Shown: in pieces, positions 25,338 to 33,018 of the stretch
Numbering within the stretch: position 1 is the first letter of the stretch
How the letters are laid out: each line of letters starts with the position of its first letter
Assembly: GCF_019599465.1 (NCBI RefSeq)
Contig: NZ_RKLR01000003.1
Location: forward strand, 62,001-126,000
DNA: 64,000 nucleotides
Direction of reading: 5' to 3'
Source: Haloarcula rubra
GTDB taxonomy: Archaea; Halobacteriota; Halobacteria; Halobacteriales; Haloarculaceae
The notes under the pieces: model-generated
Database searches by the model: none
The model's input: the letters and a program-made list of their open reading frames with translations, nothing else
Told to the model about the DNA's origin: nothing
Translations under genes and position numbers: made by a program

Positions 25338-26774
25338 ATGAGTATCGGCGACACTGATTTCGGCGTGCAGGTTGGCATCGGCTTCATCGGCCGAGTCGTG
25401 ACGATGCTCGTCGCATTCCTCGGTGCCATCGTGCTCGCCCGGGTACTCGGCCCCGACGGCTACGGTTCGTTCTACATTTTGATGGCCACCGTGTCGGTAC
25501 TTGATAACCCAGTCACGGGGTGGGCGAACGCGTGTCGGAAACGGCTCACAGAGGAGGGGTTCCCGGCAGGCGAAGCAGTCGGATCCACGTTGCTCGGGGT
25601 GTTAGTCGCTGCAATCGCCGTCACACTGGGGTCGTGGCTGGCCGCGCCGTACATTGCTCAGTTCACTGGCCAACCAGACGGCTGGGCGCTCCTTTCCCTG
25701 CTCTTTCTCGGGATGGTTACCTACGTCGGAACCCTGGAGATACTCAAAGCAAGTGCCCAGTTCGGCATGAGCCAGTGGATGATCGCCGGCCGGGACGTGG
25801 TTCGGGTGCTCGCACAGGGGGCTCTCGTCCTCGCCGGCCTCGGTGTCGTCGGGATGGTCGGCGGGATGGTCATCGCTAACTTGCTCGCGGCCCCAGTTGT
25901 AATATATCTGCTCGGCATCCGTCCCGAATTCCCTAGCCGTGAGACTGTACGCAGCGTATCTAGGTTCGCAAGATCGAGTATCCCGAACGGATTTTTCAGC
26001 ACCGCCCAAAACCGGATGGACACCTTGCTACTGGCGTTCCTCGCCACCCCCGGTATCGTTGGGAACTACGAGGTTGCACTCCGGTTGACGACGCCGGCGA
26101 TGTTCGTCGCCGGCGTCGCTGGAAGTGGCCTGATGGGGCGCATCAGCAATCGTCGGAGTAAACAACAGGACGTCGAGAACGACATCCAGAACAACCTCTC
26201 GTACGTCAGTATCATCGCGCTCCCACTGTTCGTCGGCGCGCTTACCGTCGGGACGCCGGTTATCGTGACGCTCTTCAGTAACCAGTATTCTGGGGCTGGT
26301 GCGTTCGTGGCGGGCTTAGCGCTGTTTCATTTGTTCCGGTCCCAGAAGACCGTGCTGGGATCGACGCTGGACGGGTTCGACCGGCCCGACCTCAACCTCC
26401 GTATCTCTGGACTTGTGTTCGGCTTGAACCTGTTACTGGGCGTTGCATTGTTCTTTGCCATCGGTCCTATCGGTGTGGTGGTCGCAACGATCATCAGCGA
26501 GGCTGTCGGGTACGTGACGACGGCGTATCTCGTGCGCTCGCTCGTCCCCTCTCTGACCCTCATCCCTCAACCCGTGATTCACCAGGCCGTCAGTGGCCTC
26601 GTGATGGGTACCGTCGTCTACACGGCGCGAGAACTGCTCCCACTCCGGTGGTGGGGGTACGTGATATTCGTCGTGGCGCTGGGTGGTGGAACCTACTTCG
26701 CGACGCTGTTGGTCATCAGTGAACCGTTCCGGGGAACGGTTCGAGCGATTACCCGCGACGCCGGCCTAATCTGA
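25338..26774 (+). CDS. Flippase, oligosaccharide/polysaccharide transporter family (Wzx/AglR-like)
   Basis: The 478-residue protein is almost entirely hydrophobic, with about 12-14 membrane helices separated by short loops. The N-terminus GFIGRVVTMLVAFLGAIVLARVLGPDGYGSFYI is typical of MATE-like polysaccharide flippases. It would move lipid-linked glycan to the outer face for AglB. I choose the ATG at 25338 over an upstream TTG. It closes the co-directional gene run that begins at 19423. Convergent with the trmB-like gene, with 3 nt between stops. Confidence 0.87.
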   Translation: MSIGDTDFGVQVGIGFIGRVVTMLVAFLGAIVLARVLGPDGYGSFYILMATVSVLDNPVTGWANACRKRLTEEGFPAGEAVGSTLLGVLVAAIAVTLGSWLAAPYIAQFTGQPDGWALLSLLFLGMVTYVGTLEILKASAQFGMSQWMIAGRDVVRVLAQGALVLAGLGVVGMVGGMVIANLLAAPVVIYLLGIRPEFPSRETVRSVSRFARSSIPNGFFSTAQNRMDTLLLAFLATPGIVGNYEVALRLTTPAMFVAGVAGSGLMGRISNRRSKQQDVENDIQNNLSYVSIIALPLFVGALTVGTPVIVTLFSNQYSGAGAFVAGLALFHLFRSQKTVLGSTLDGFDRPDLNLRISGLVFGLNLLLGVALFFAIGPIGVVVATIISEAVGYVTTAYLVRSLVPSLTLIPQPVIHQAVSGLVMGTVVYTARELLPLRWWGYVIFVVALGGGTYFATLLVISEPFRGTVRAITRDAGLI

Positions 26775-26777
26775 CTG

Positions 26778-27620
26778 TCAGTCTGGCGTCGCCGTACTCT
26801 CGTACTCCCACACCAGATCGAAGTACCGCTTCATCCCCGCGACGAACGATCCGTTCTCCGTCAACGCGGCCTGTCGCATGTGGTTCGGTACGTCGGGTTC
26901 CTCCACCAGTAGAATCGCCTCACCACCCTCGTAGTCCATGCTCGGGTCCACCAACGTCCCGCGCCACGGCAGTTTCTCCGTGCTGAACCGGACGCCAACC
27001 TCGGGGAACTCTTCGGCCAACCGCTCCACCACTTCCGCCTGCACCGCGGCTTTCTCCGCCGGTAACTTCTCGGGGTGCAGGAAGAGGACGGCGACGTCGA
27101 CGCCCCGGTCGACGGCTTCTGCCAGCGCCCGAGACACGCTGTCGAGGTAGGCGAAACTGTTGGTAATGACCCGGAGCGTGTCCGCGGCATCGTCGTAGAG
27201 GCGGCGCGTCTCCCGTTCGCTCGGTGCGCCGACGTCGACGACGTGGAACAGTTCGGCGGTCGGCGAGATGTCCTCGCTCGCACGCTCGTACCGCGGGCGA
27301 TACTTCGCGAGGAAGGCGTCGCGATGGGCGTCGATGTCGCTGGCGAACCCCTCGAACTCCTGCCGTCGGTTCTCGACGGCGCGGTCGAGAATCTCCTCGG
27401 GGGATTTCGGCTGGTACTCCTTCGGGCGACCGGGAATCACTTTGATGAACCCGCGGTCGGCCAGCGAGTCGAGGACGCCGTAGATGCGCGCCTTCGGGAT
27501 GCCGGTCGCTTCGGCGAGGTTCGGGGCGGTGGTCCGTCCGAGCGACAGCAACTCCTCTAGCGCCGTCGTCTCGTACTCGGTCAGCCCAACGCTGTCGAAC
27601 ACGTCGGACGCGTCGGTCAT
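26778..27620 (-). CDS. TrmB family transcriptional regulator
   Basis: This 280-residue protein has an N-terminal winged HTH (residues about 10-80: VGLTEYETTALEELLSLGRTTAPNLAEATGIPKARIYGVLDSLADRGFIKVIPGRPKEYQ). A linking helix and a C-terminal PLD-like TrmB effector domain follow (FHVVDVGAPSERETRRLYDDAADTLRVITNSFAYLD). It starts at the ATG at 27618-27620. A TACT-N8-GAGTA site, the motif reported for the Halobacterium TrmB sugar regulator, lies 78 nt upstream on the shared intergenic side. The longer open frame reading into the dehydrogenase gene is antisense and not used. Confidence 0.88.
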   Translation of the reverse strand: MTDASDVFDSVGLTEYETTALEELLSLGRTTAPNLAEATGIPKARIYGVLDSLADRGFIKVIPGRPKEYQPKSPEEILDRAVENRRQEFEGFASDIDAHRDAFLAKYRPRYERASEDISPTAELFHVVDVGAPSERETRRLYDDAADTLRVITNSFAYLDSVSRALAEAVDRGVDVAVLFLHPEKLPAEKAAVQAEVVERLAEEFPEVGVRFSTEKLPWRGTLVDPSMDYEGGEAILLVEEPDVPNHMRQAALTENGSFVAGMKRYFDLVWEYESTATPD

Positions 27621-27697
27621 AGCCCTTCGTTCGCCCCCGGGAAGGTAAAACGCGCGGGAGTAGCGCCGGAAAGTATATGCCGACCGAACACTACAGT

Positions 27698-27714
27698 TAC
27701 TCGCAACGTGAGTA
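27698..27714 (+). promoter_or_regulatory. TrmB-type operator TACT-N8-GAGTA
   Basis: TACT (27698-27701), eight bases and GAGTA (27710-27714) form the published haloarchaeal TrmB motif. It sits inside a larger perfect inverted repeat GTTACTC/GAGTAAC (27696-27716). The repeat spans the GTG start of the small cysteine protein and faces the trmB-like gene. Binding would block initiation at that start. Confidence 0.6.
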
Positions 27715-27824
27715 ACCAAGAGCCGGTACCGACCGAACGGGACGACGAGCACCTCGCCGACGTCGACGACGGGTGTGGGTGCACCGAGATCTGGGAACAC
27801 ATCAGCGAACAGCGCGAGGAGTGA
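27708..27824 (+). CDS. Small leaderless cysteine-containing protein (38 aa)
   Basis: From a GTG at 27708 the frame reads MSNQEPVPTERDDEHLADVD, then DGCGCTEIWEHISEQREE and stop at 27824. A CGC pair with following Trp-His suggests a metal or redox site. A TATATGC box at 27673-27679 is about 29 nt upstream, fitting leaderless expression. The start codon lies inside the TrmB-type operator. Acidic composition and high GC3 support coding. No family is recognised. Confidence 0.6.
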   Translation: MSNQEPVPTERDDEHLADVDDGCGCTEIWEHISEQREE

Positions 27825-27950
27825 GGACGGGTCCGGTCGGATTCGGCACGAGCGAACGCCGACAGAGACGCCCCTTCGGGCGACGCTATATATGTAACGA
27901 ATATTGGTAAATAATCTCCCTTCGACAGTCCTGCCGGAGCTGTCAACTGT

Positions 27951-29114
27951 ATGTCCATGAACGCTGTCGTGTATCAGGGACCACACGACGTCGCCATCGA
28001 AGAAGTAGACGAACCGGAGATAGAACACCCGAACGACGTACTCATCGACATCACGACGAGTTGCATCTGCGGGTCCGACCTCCACATGTACGAGGGGCGG
28101 ACTGCGGCAGAGCCGGGAATCGTGTTCGGACACGAGAACATGGGAATCGTCAGCGAGGTGGGCGAGGCGGTCAGCACGCTGGAGGAAGGCGACCGCGTCG
28201 TCGCGCCGTTCAACGTCGCTTGCGGCCACTGTGAGAACTGCGAGAACGGCTACACGGGGTTCTGTACGAACGTCAACCCCGGGTTCGCCGGCGGCGCCTA
28301 CGGCTACGTCGCCATGGGGCCGTACAAGGGCGGTCAGGCGGAGAAACTGCGCATCCCGTACGCGGACTTCAACGCCCTGAAACTCCCGGAGGGCGACCAG
28401 CACGAGGACGCGTTCTCGCTCCTCGCGGACATCTTCCCGACGGGGTGGCACGGCACGGAACTCGCCAACCTCGAACCGGGCGACTCCGTCGCCATCTACG
28501 GCGCGGGGCCGGTCGGACTGATGGCCGCGTACAGCGCGAAGATCAAGGGTGCAGCGGAGATCTACTCCATCGACCGCGTCCCGAGTCGCCTCGAACTCGC
28601 CGAGCAACACTGCGACGCGACGGCCATCAACTTCGAGGAGGGCGACCCGGTCGAACAGATAAAGGACGAACACGGCGGCGAGGTCGACAAAGGCGTCGAC
28701 GCCGTCGGCTATCAGGCCATCGATCCCGAGAAGGAGGCCGACGACGCCTACGACCCCGCCCGCGAGAACCCGGCGGTGGTCCTCAACAACCTCATCCGGA
28801 CGGTGAAACCGACCGGGGAACTCGGGATTCCGGGCCTGTACGTCCCGGAAGACCCCGGTGCACCCGACGAGATGGCCGCGCAGGGTCGTCTCGGCATCGA
28901 CTTCGGCCTCCTCTTCGAGAAGGGCCAGAAACTCGGCACCGGCCAGTGTAACGTGAAGTCCTACAACCGGGAACTGCGCGACCTCATCATCGAGGGCCGT
29001 GCCGACCCCAGTTGGGTCGTCTCCCACCGGGTCTCGCTCGAACAGGCCCCGGAGATGTACGAGAAGTTCGACGACCGGGAAGAGGGCGTCACGAAGGTCT
29101 TGCTCGAACCGTAG
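27951..29114 (+). CDS. Zinc-dependent dehydrogenase, glutathione-independent formaldehyde dehydrogenase-like
   Basis: The 387-residue medium-chain dehydrogenase has catalytic zinc ligands Cys40 (ICGSD), His61 and Glu62 (FGHENMG). A structural zinc lobe contains CGHCENCENGYTGFC (Cys91, 94, 97, 105). The Rossmann motif YGAGPVGLMAAYSAKIKG follows, then EIYSIDRVPSRLELA. The sequence is closest in pattern to Pseudomonas-type formaldehyde dismutase/dehydrogenase, which oxidises formaldehyde with NAD. Other primary alcohols cannot be excluded. A T-rich terminator follows at 29133. Confidence 0.85.
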   Translation: MSMNAVVYQGPHDVAIEEVDEPEIEHPNDVLIDITTSCICGSDLHMYEGRTAAEPGIVFGHENMGIVSEVGEAVSTLEEGDRVVAPFNVACGHCENCENGYTGFCTNVNPGFAGGAYGYVAMGPYKGGQAEKLRIPYADFNALKLPEGDQHEDAFSLLADIFPTGWHGTELANLEPGDSVAIYGAGPVGLMAAYSAKIKGAAEIYSIDRVPSRLELAEQHCDATAINFEEGDPVEQIKDEHGGEVDKGVDAVGYQAIDPEKEADDAYDPARENPAVVLNNLIRTVKPTGELGIPGLYVPEDPGAPDEMAAQGRLGIDFGLLFEKGQKLGTGQCNVKSYNRELRDLIIEGRADPSWVVSHRVSLEQAPEMYEKFDDREEGVTKVLLEP

Positions 29115-29117
29115 CCC

Positions 29118-29139
29118 GGCCCCCACCAGTCGTTTTTTC
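29118..29139 (+). terminator. T-run terminator after formaldehyde dehydrogenase-like gene
   Basis: Six consecutive T bases at 29133-29138 follow the stop at 29114 by 18 nt in a GC-rich setting, which is the usual haloarchaeal termination signal. Confidence 0.45.
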
Positions 29140-29179
29140 GACCGATACCGCTAAGCAGGACAGTCCACTACGGTGACAC

Positions 29180-29338
29180 ATGTGTCAGTACTGTAGCTAC
29201 CGGTTCCACGACGGCTGGACGCAGTTACTGGAGTACGACGAGACGTACCAGAACGCCGTCGCCGGGGAGTCACAGTCGACGTACGGCTTCCACGAGGAGT
29301 GGGACGACCTGAAAGACGAGGTCGGCTACGGGACGTAG
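29180..29338 (+). CDS. Small uncharacterised protein with CxxC (52 aa)
   Basis: From the ATG at 29180 the frame encodes MCQYCSYRFHDGWTQLLEYD and continues with ETYQNAVAGESQSTYGFHEE to a stop at 29338. An N-terminal Cys-X2-Cys and following His may bind metal. It is convergent and abutting with the CobW gene (stops adjacent at 29338/29339). That layout and good codon use support a real gene. Function unknown. Confidence 0.6.
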   Translation: MCQYCSYRFHDGWTQLLEYDETYQNAVAGESQSTYGFHEEWDDLKDEVGYGT

Positions 29339-30454
29339 TCAGGCCTCCCGCGGGAACGGGTCCGAATCGTACGTCGCCTCGCGTTCTTTTGCCGTCGCCA
29401 GACAGTCGTCGAGGCGAGCCGTCAGCGCCGTCTCGTCGACGTCGCGACCGATGAAGACGAGTCGCGTCGCCGGGTCGTCGTCGCCCCACTCGCCGATGGG
29501 GCCGGCCTGCACGGACGGCCCGGCCTGACTGACGCCCAGCACCGCCTCGGGCCTGCTCGCGACCCACGCGAACCCCTTCGCGCGGACGATACTGCCGTCC
29601 CACTCGTCGAGGAAGGCGTCGAACCGACCCGGGTGGAACGGCCGCTCACGTCGGTAGACGAACGAGTCGACCCCGTGGGCCGCGGCCGCCGACCGGTCGC
29701 CGTGGTCGTGCCCGTCCCCGTGGTCAGACTCTGCCTCTGCCAGCGCTCGCTTCCACCCCTGCTGTCGTTTCGTCGCCTCGAAGTCGAACAGGCCCGTGCC
29801 GAGGACGGCGTCCGGGGGCACGTCGCTGTACGTCGTTCGGTGGACGGTCGCCCGTGGCTGGAGCTCTCGAATCGCCGCCTCGACGTCTTCCAGCGCGTCG
29901 TCGGGGACCATGTCACACTTGTTCACCAACAGCACGTCACAGAACTCTATCTGGTCGACGAGCACGTCGGTCAGCGGTCGCTCGGGGTCTGGTGCGGCGT
30001 CGGGGAGCGACGCCTCGGGGTCGAACGCCTTCCAGAAGCCGTACGCGTCGACGACGGAGACGGTCGTGTCGAGCTGGAACTGCTCGGGTAGGCTCCCCGC
30101 CTCCGTGCCGACGGTGAGCGTGCGCGCGATGGGGAGTGGTTCGCTGATGCCCGACGCTTCGACGACGAGGTAGTCGAACGACCGAGACTCGGCCAGTCGT
30201 GTCACCTCGGTCACGAGGTCGTCCTGCAACCGACAACAGATACAGCCGTTCGAGAGGTCGACGATGCCCTCTTCGGCGTCCTCGGCCAACAGCTCGGCGT
30301 CGACGTTCACCTCGCCCATGTCGTTGACGACGACGGCGATGCGCCGCCCGCCGGGGTCGTCGAGCAAGCGGTTGACGAGCGTCGTCTTGCCGGCCCCGAG
30401 CGGTCCGCTGACGAGGGTGATGGGTATCGTGTCAGCGTTCGTGACTGAGCTCAT
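29339..30454 (-). CDS. CobW/ZNG1-family GTPase metallochaperone
   Basis: The 371-residue G3E GTPase has the P-loop VSGPLGAGKTT (residues 16-25), the metal-binding GCICC motif (Cys72, 74, 75) and the specificity motif LLVNKCDMV. A His-rich loop HGDGHDHGD near 243-252 precedes a CobW C-terminal domain. These proteins deliver zinc or cobalt to client enzymes in a GTP-dependent way. The client is unknown; the convergent CxxC protein and zinc dehydrogenase next door are possible. There is no cobalamin gene nearby, favouring zinc. Confidence 0.9.
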   Translation of the reverse strand: MSSVTNADTIPITLVSGPLGAGKTTLVNRLLDDPGGRRIAVVVNDMGEVNVDAELLAEDAEEGIVDLSNGCICCRLQDDLVTEVTRLAESRSFDYLVVEASGISEPLPIARTLTVGTEAGSLPEQFQLDTTVSVVDAYGFWKAFDPEASLPDAAPDPERPLTDVLVDQIEFCDVLLVNKCDMVPDDALEDVEAAIRELQPRATVHRTTYSDVPPDAVLGTGLFDFEATKRQQGWKRALAEAESDHGDGHDHGDRSAAAAHGVDSFVYRRERPFHPGRFDAFLDEWDGSIVRAKGFAWVASRPEAVLGVSQAGPSVQAGPIGEWGDDDPATRLVFIGRDVDETALTARLDDCLATAKEREATYDSDPFPREA

Positions 30455-30558
30455 ACTGTGTCACCTCGTCCCACGGCGTTATCAACCTCCCGTCCACGCT
30501 CGAAAGCCGCCGACCGTGGACCCGTATTTATTTGGGCGAGCGTGGTAGACTTCGGGTA

Positions 30559-31593
30559 ATGGCCGACCGTGACGACGTCTGCGTGTTGCTCCCCGCCTAC
30601 GACGAGGCCGAGACTATCGAGCGCGTCGTCAGCGGGTTCCGTGACCAGGGGTTCGGCAACGTACTGGTGATAGACGGTGGGTCGACCGACGGGACGCCCG
30701 ACATCGCCCGCGAGGCCGGCGCTCGGGTGGTCGAACAGCAGGGCAGCGGCAAGGGGCAGGCCGTCCGAGAGGCCGTCGCCCGTCACGTCGACGCCGAGTT
30801 CGTGTTGATGGCCGACGCCGACGAGACGTACCGAGCGGACGAGGCCGACCGGATGCTCGAACCGCTGTTCGAGGGGCGGGCCGACCACGTCATCGGCAAC
30901 CGCTTCGCCGACATGCGACCGGGCGCCATGACGCGACTCAATCAGGTGGGTAACAAGGTAATCAACTGGGCGTTCTCGGTCATCCACGGCCACTACCTCA
31001 CCGACATCCTCTCGGGATACCGGGCGTTCACTCGCGAGTCCTTCCAGCGCCTCTCGCTCTCCTCGGAGGGGTTCGGCATCGAGACGGAGATGGCCGTCGA
31101 GTGCGTCAAACACGGCCTGCGGACGGAAGTCGTCCCCATCACCTACGAGCCTCGACCCGACGAGTCCGAGACGAACCTCCGGCCGTTCCGGGACGGCGGG
31201 ACCATCATCGTCACGCTCTACCGGATGGCCAAGACCAACAACCCGCTCTTCTACTTCGGGAGCGTCGGGTTCGGTTCCATCGGCCTCGGCGTCGCGCTGG
31301 GCGCGTTCGTCGTCTACGACTGGGTGGTCAACAGTATCTCACACGAGGTCGTCGCGATGGTCGGCGGCATCGCCATCGTTCTGGGCATCCAGTTGCTGAT
31401 GTTCGGCGTCCTCTCGGACATGATCGTCACCGTCAACCGGGAACAGACCCGACGGCTGGAGGACATCGCCCACCGACTCGGCGGCCAGCAACCGCCGTCG
31501 GCGGCCGTCGAGTTCGGCGACAGCGACGAGGACGGGACCGGGGGGGACGGCGACACCGAGACGGCCGTCTCCGCGGGGGACCGGCAGGGTTAG
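30559..31593 (+). CDS. aglJ: AglJ-like GT2 dolichyl-phosphate glycosyltransferase
   Basis: The 344-residue GT2 enzyme starts with VCVLLPAYDEAETIERVV and has VIDGGSTDGT and the metal motif ADADETYRADEADRM. A Lys-rich acceptor loop DILSGYRAFTRESFQRL and two C-terminal membrane segments follow (near 235-255 and 265-290). This architecture matches haloarchaeal AglJ, which adds the first glucose to dolichol phosphate in N-glycosylation. A TATTTATT box about 30 nt upstream supports the ATG at 30559. Its stop overlaps the convergent DUF5789 gene by 4 nt. Confidence 0.85.
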   Translation: MADRDDVCVLLPAYDEAETIERVVSGFRDQGFGNVLVIDGGSTDGTPDIAREAGARVVEQQGSGKGQAVREAVARHVDAEFVLMADADETYRADEADRMLEPLFEGRADHVIGNRFADMRPGAMTRLNQVGNKVINWAFSVIHGHYLTDILSGYRAFTRESFQRLSLSSEGFGIETEMAVECVKHGLRTEVVPITYEPRPDESETNLRPFRDGGTIIVTLYRMAKTNNPLFYFGSVGFGSIGLGVALGAFVVYDWVVNSISHEVVAMVGGIAIVLGIQLLMFGVLSDMIVTVNREQTRRLEDIAHRLGGQQPPSAAVEFGDSDEDGTGGDGDTETAVSAGDRQG

Positions 31594-31916
31594 AAGGGGA
31601 CCAGCGAGCGTAGTTGCGAGAGGAGACTCGTGCCCGTGGCTTCGCGCTTGCGCTCGAACACGGGGTGGAGCGCGTTGAGCAGTTCCTGTTCGTTCTCGAA
31701 CTCGCGGACGTCCGCTTCGTCCAGTGCGTCCGCCACCGTCACTGAGTGGCCGGTGGCGTCGTACGGCACCTCGACGTGGCCGGCACGCTCACGGACCGTC
31801 CGAGCGTCCGCGGGGTACTCGATGGCTATCTCGCTCAGTCTGGCGTCGAGTGCCGCGATACCGAACTCGATGACGTCCGGTTCGTCGCTGTCGTCGGCAG
31901 GTGGCCGTACTCCCAT
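31590..31916 (-). CDS. DUF5789 family haloarchaeal protein (108 aa)
   Basis: The protein reads VIEFGIAALDARLSEIAIEYPADARTVRERAGHVEVPYDATGHSVTVADALDEADVREFENEQELLNALHPVFERKREA. The YDATGHSV and FENEQELLNALHPVFE segments are characteristic of DUF5789, a small soluble haloarchaeal family. Function unknown. It is convergent with aglJ, sharing 4 nt at the stops. Confidence 0.8.
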   Translation of the reverse strand: MGVRPPADDSDEPDVIEFGIAALDARLSEIAIEYPADARTVRERAGHVEVPYDATGHSVTVADALDEADVREFENEQELLNALHPVFERKREATGTSLLSQLRSLVPF

Positions 31917-31965
31917 TAGTTGGTGTCACGGCCTAGGGGATGGAAAATCCTGTGTTCTGCTCGGC

Positions 31966-32316
31966 TCAGTCGTCGCAGGCGGCGAGCCACTCGTCGGCCC
32001 AGCACGCTATCTCGTCGAACACCGGGCAGAGCGACTCCCCCTTGTCCGTGAGTTGGTAGTACGTCGCGACGGGGGCGTCCTCCTCTAGCCGTCGTTCGAC
32101 GAACCCCATCTCCTGCAAGTCGTCGAGGACGCGCGAGAGGGTCCGCGAACTGGCGTCCGTGGCGCGTTTGAGTTCGTTGAACCGGCGCTCCCCGTTCTGG
32201 AGTTCGTGGAGGACGACGAGTCGCCACTTCGACCCGATCTGTTCGAGCGACTCGACGATAGCGCACGGCCCCTCTTCCTCGGCCCCGGCGGATTCAGTGA
32301 ACACTTCTGATGACAT
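31966..32316 (-). CDS. HxlR-type winged-helix transcriptional regulator
   Basis: The 116-residue protein is a single HxlR domain: GPCAIVESLEQIGSKWRLVVLHELQNGERRFNELKRATDASSRTLSRVLDDLQEMGFVERRLEEDAPVATYYQLTDKGESL. The first Cys sits where redox-sensing HxlR/HypR proteins keep theirs. I start at the ATG at 32314-32316, directly after a palindrome GATACCTGGTATC. It is divergent from a DoxX-family gene, its likely target. Confidence 0.9.
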   Translation of the reverse strand: MSSEVFTESAGAEEEGPCAIVESLEQIGSKWRLVVLHELQNGERRFNELKRATDASSRTLSRVLDDLQEMGFVERRLEEDAPVATYYQLTDKGESLCPVFDEIACWADEWLAACDD

Positions 32317-32320
32317 CGGT

Positions 32321-32333
32321 GATACCTGGTATC
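32321..32333 (+). promoter_or_regulatory. Perfect palindrome at the hxlR start
   Basis: GATACC-T-GGTATC lies 4 nt before the hxlR ATG. It is a candidate autoregulatory operator for the encoded regulator. Confidence 0.5.
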
Positions 32334-32358
32334 TTCTATGTCCGGGAAGCGATATATA

Positions 32359-32374
32359 GGTTCGCATTCGAACC
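32359..32374 (+). promoter_or_regulatory. Perfect palindrome adjoining the doxX-like promoter
   Basis: GGTTCG-CATT-CGAACC directly follows the box GATATATAGG (32351-32360), which could serve as TATA element for both directions. It is a second operator candidate for the HxlR protein. Confidence 0.5.
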
Positions 32375-32384
32375 AAGTAACGTA

Positions 32385-32453
32385 ATGAAACCACCATTCG
32401 CAGCACGACCCGACCGCTCGACCACCACCGCCGCGACGGAGGTGTCCGCCTGA
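32385..32453 (+). CDS. Possible leader mini-ORF before doxX-like gene (22 aa)
   Basis: An ATG at 32385 lies 24 nt after the TATATA box and encodes MKPPFAARPDRSTTTAATEV-SA. Its TGA at 32451-32453 overlaps the ATG of the DoxX gene (TGATG). The leaderless position and overlapping stop suggest translational coupling. The peptide itself may have no function. Confidence 0.4.
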   Translation: MKPPFAARPDRSTTTAATEVSA

Positions 32454-32872
32454 TGGTGTTCGACACCGCTGGCGGCGCGCTCGTCTTCCTGTTCGCCCGA
32501 GTCCTGTTCGGCGGCGTCCTCGCATTCATGGGCGTGAACCACTTCCTGAACGCCGAGCAGATGACTCCCTACGCCGAGGCGAAGGGCCTGCCCGCGCCGG
32601 GCCTGACCGTCTACGGGAGCGGCGGTCTGCTCGTCTTCAGCGGCCTCGGCATCATCCTCGGCGTCTTCCCGGTGCTGGCCGCCGGCGCGCTGGCGACGTT
32701 CCTGCTCGTCTCGGCCGTCACGATGCACGACTTCTGGGCCGTCCCCGAGGACCAGCAGCAAGACGAGATGACCGGCTTCCTGAAGAACGTCGCGATGGCC
32801 GGGGGCGCACTCGTCCTGCTGGCCGCCGCTGGCACCGCGTGGCCGTACAGCGTCGGCGTCGGCCTCGTCTGA
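32453..32872 (+). CDS. DoxX family membrane protein
   Basis: The 139-residue protein has four hydrophobic helices: VFLFARVLFGGVLAFMGVNHF, GLLVFSGLGIILGVF, LAAGALATFLLVSAVTMHDFWA and the last one near 115-135. The FMGVNHFL and MHDFW segments are DoxX signatures. DoxX-family proteins are linked to thiosulfate:quinone oxidoreductase or redox stress, though many have no defined role. Divergence from HxlR suggests stress-responsive control. The start overlaps the mini-ORF stop. Confidence 0.85.
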   Translation: MVFDTAGGALVFLFARVLFGGVLAFMGVNHFLNAEQMTPYAEAKGLPAPGLTVYGSGGLLVFSGLGIILGVFPVLAAGALATFLLVSAVTMHDFWAVPEDQQQDEMTGFLKNVAMAGGALVLLAAAGTAWPYSVGVGLV

Positions 32873-33018
32873 GGACGGCCGCGTACCTCGCTCTCCGTAC
32901 CGAAGCGCTTTATCGAACCGTCCACACGCTGGAGCGACGGGTTTCGAGCCCCGACCGTCGACCGACCCACGCCTCGCGGCGCCAGTCATAAGCCGCCACC
33001 GTCCAGAGGTAGGGGTGA

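Noticed and set aside
26778-29126. A 782-residue reverse reading frame apparently joining the TrmB-family protein to an N-terminal extension
   Set aside because: The extension is antisense to the intact zinc dehydrogenase and has shadow composition; the TrmB domain starts cleanly at ATG 27620.
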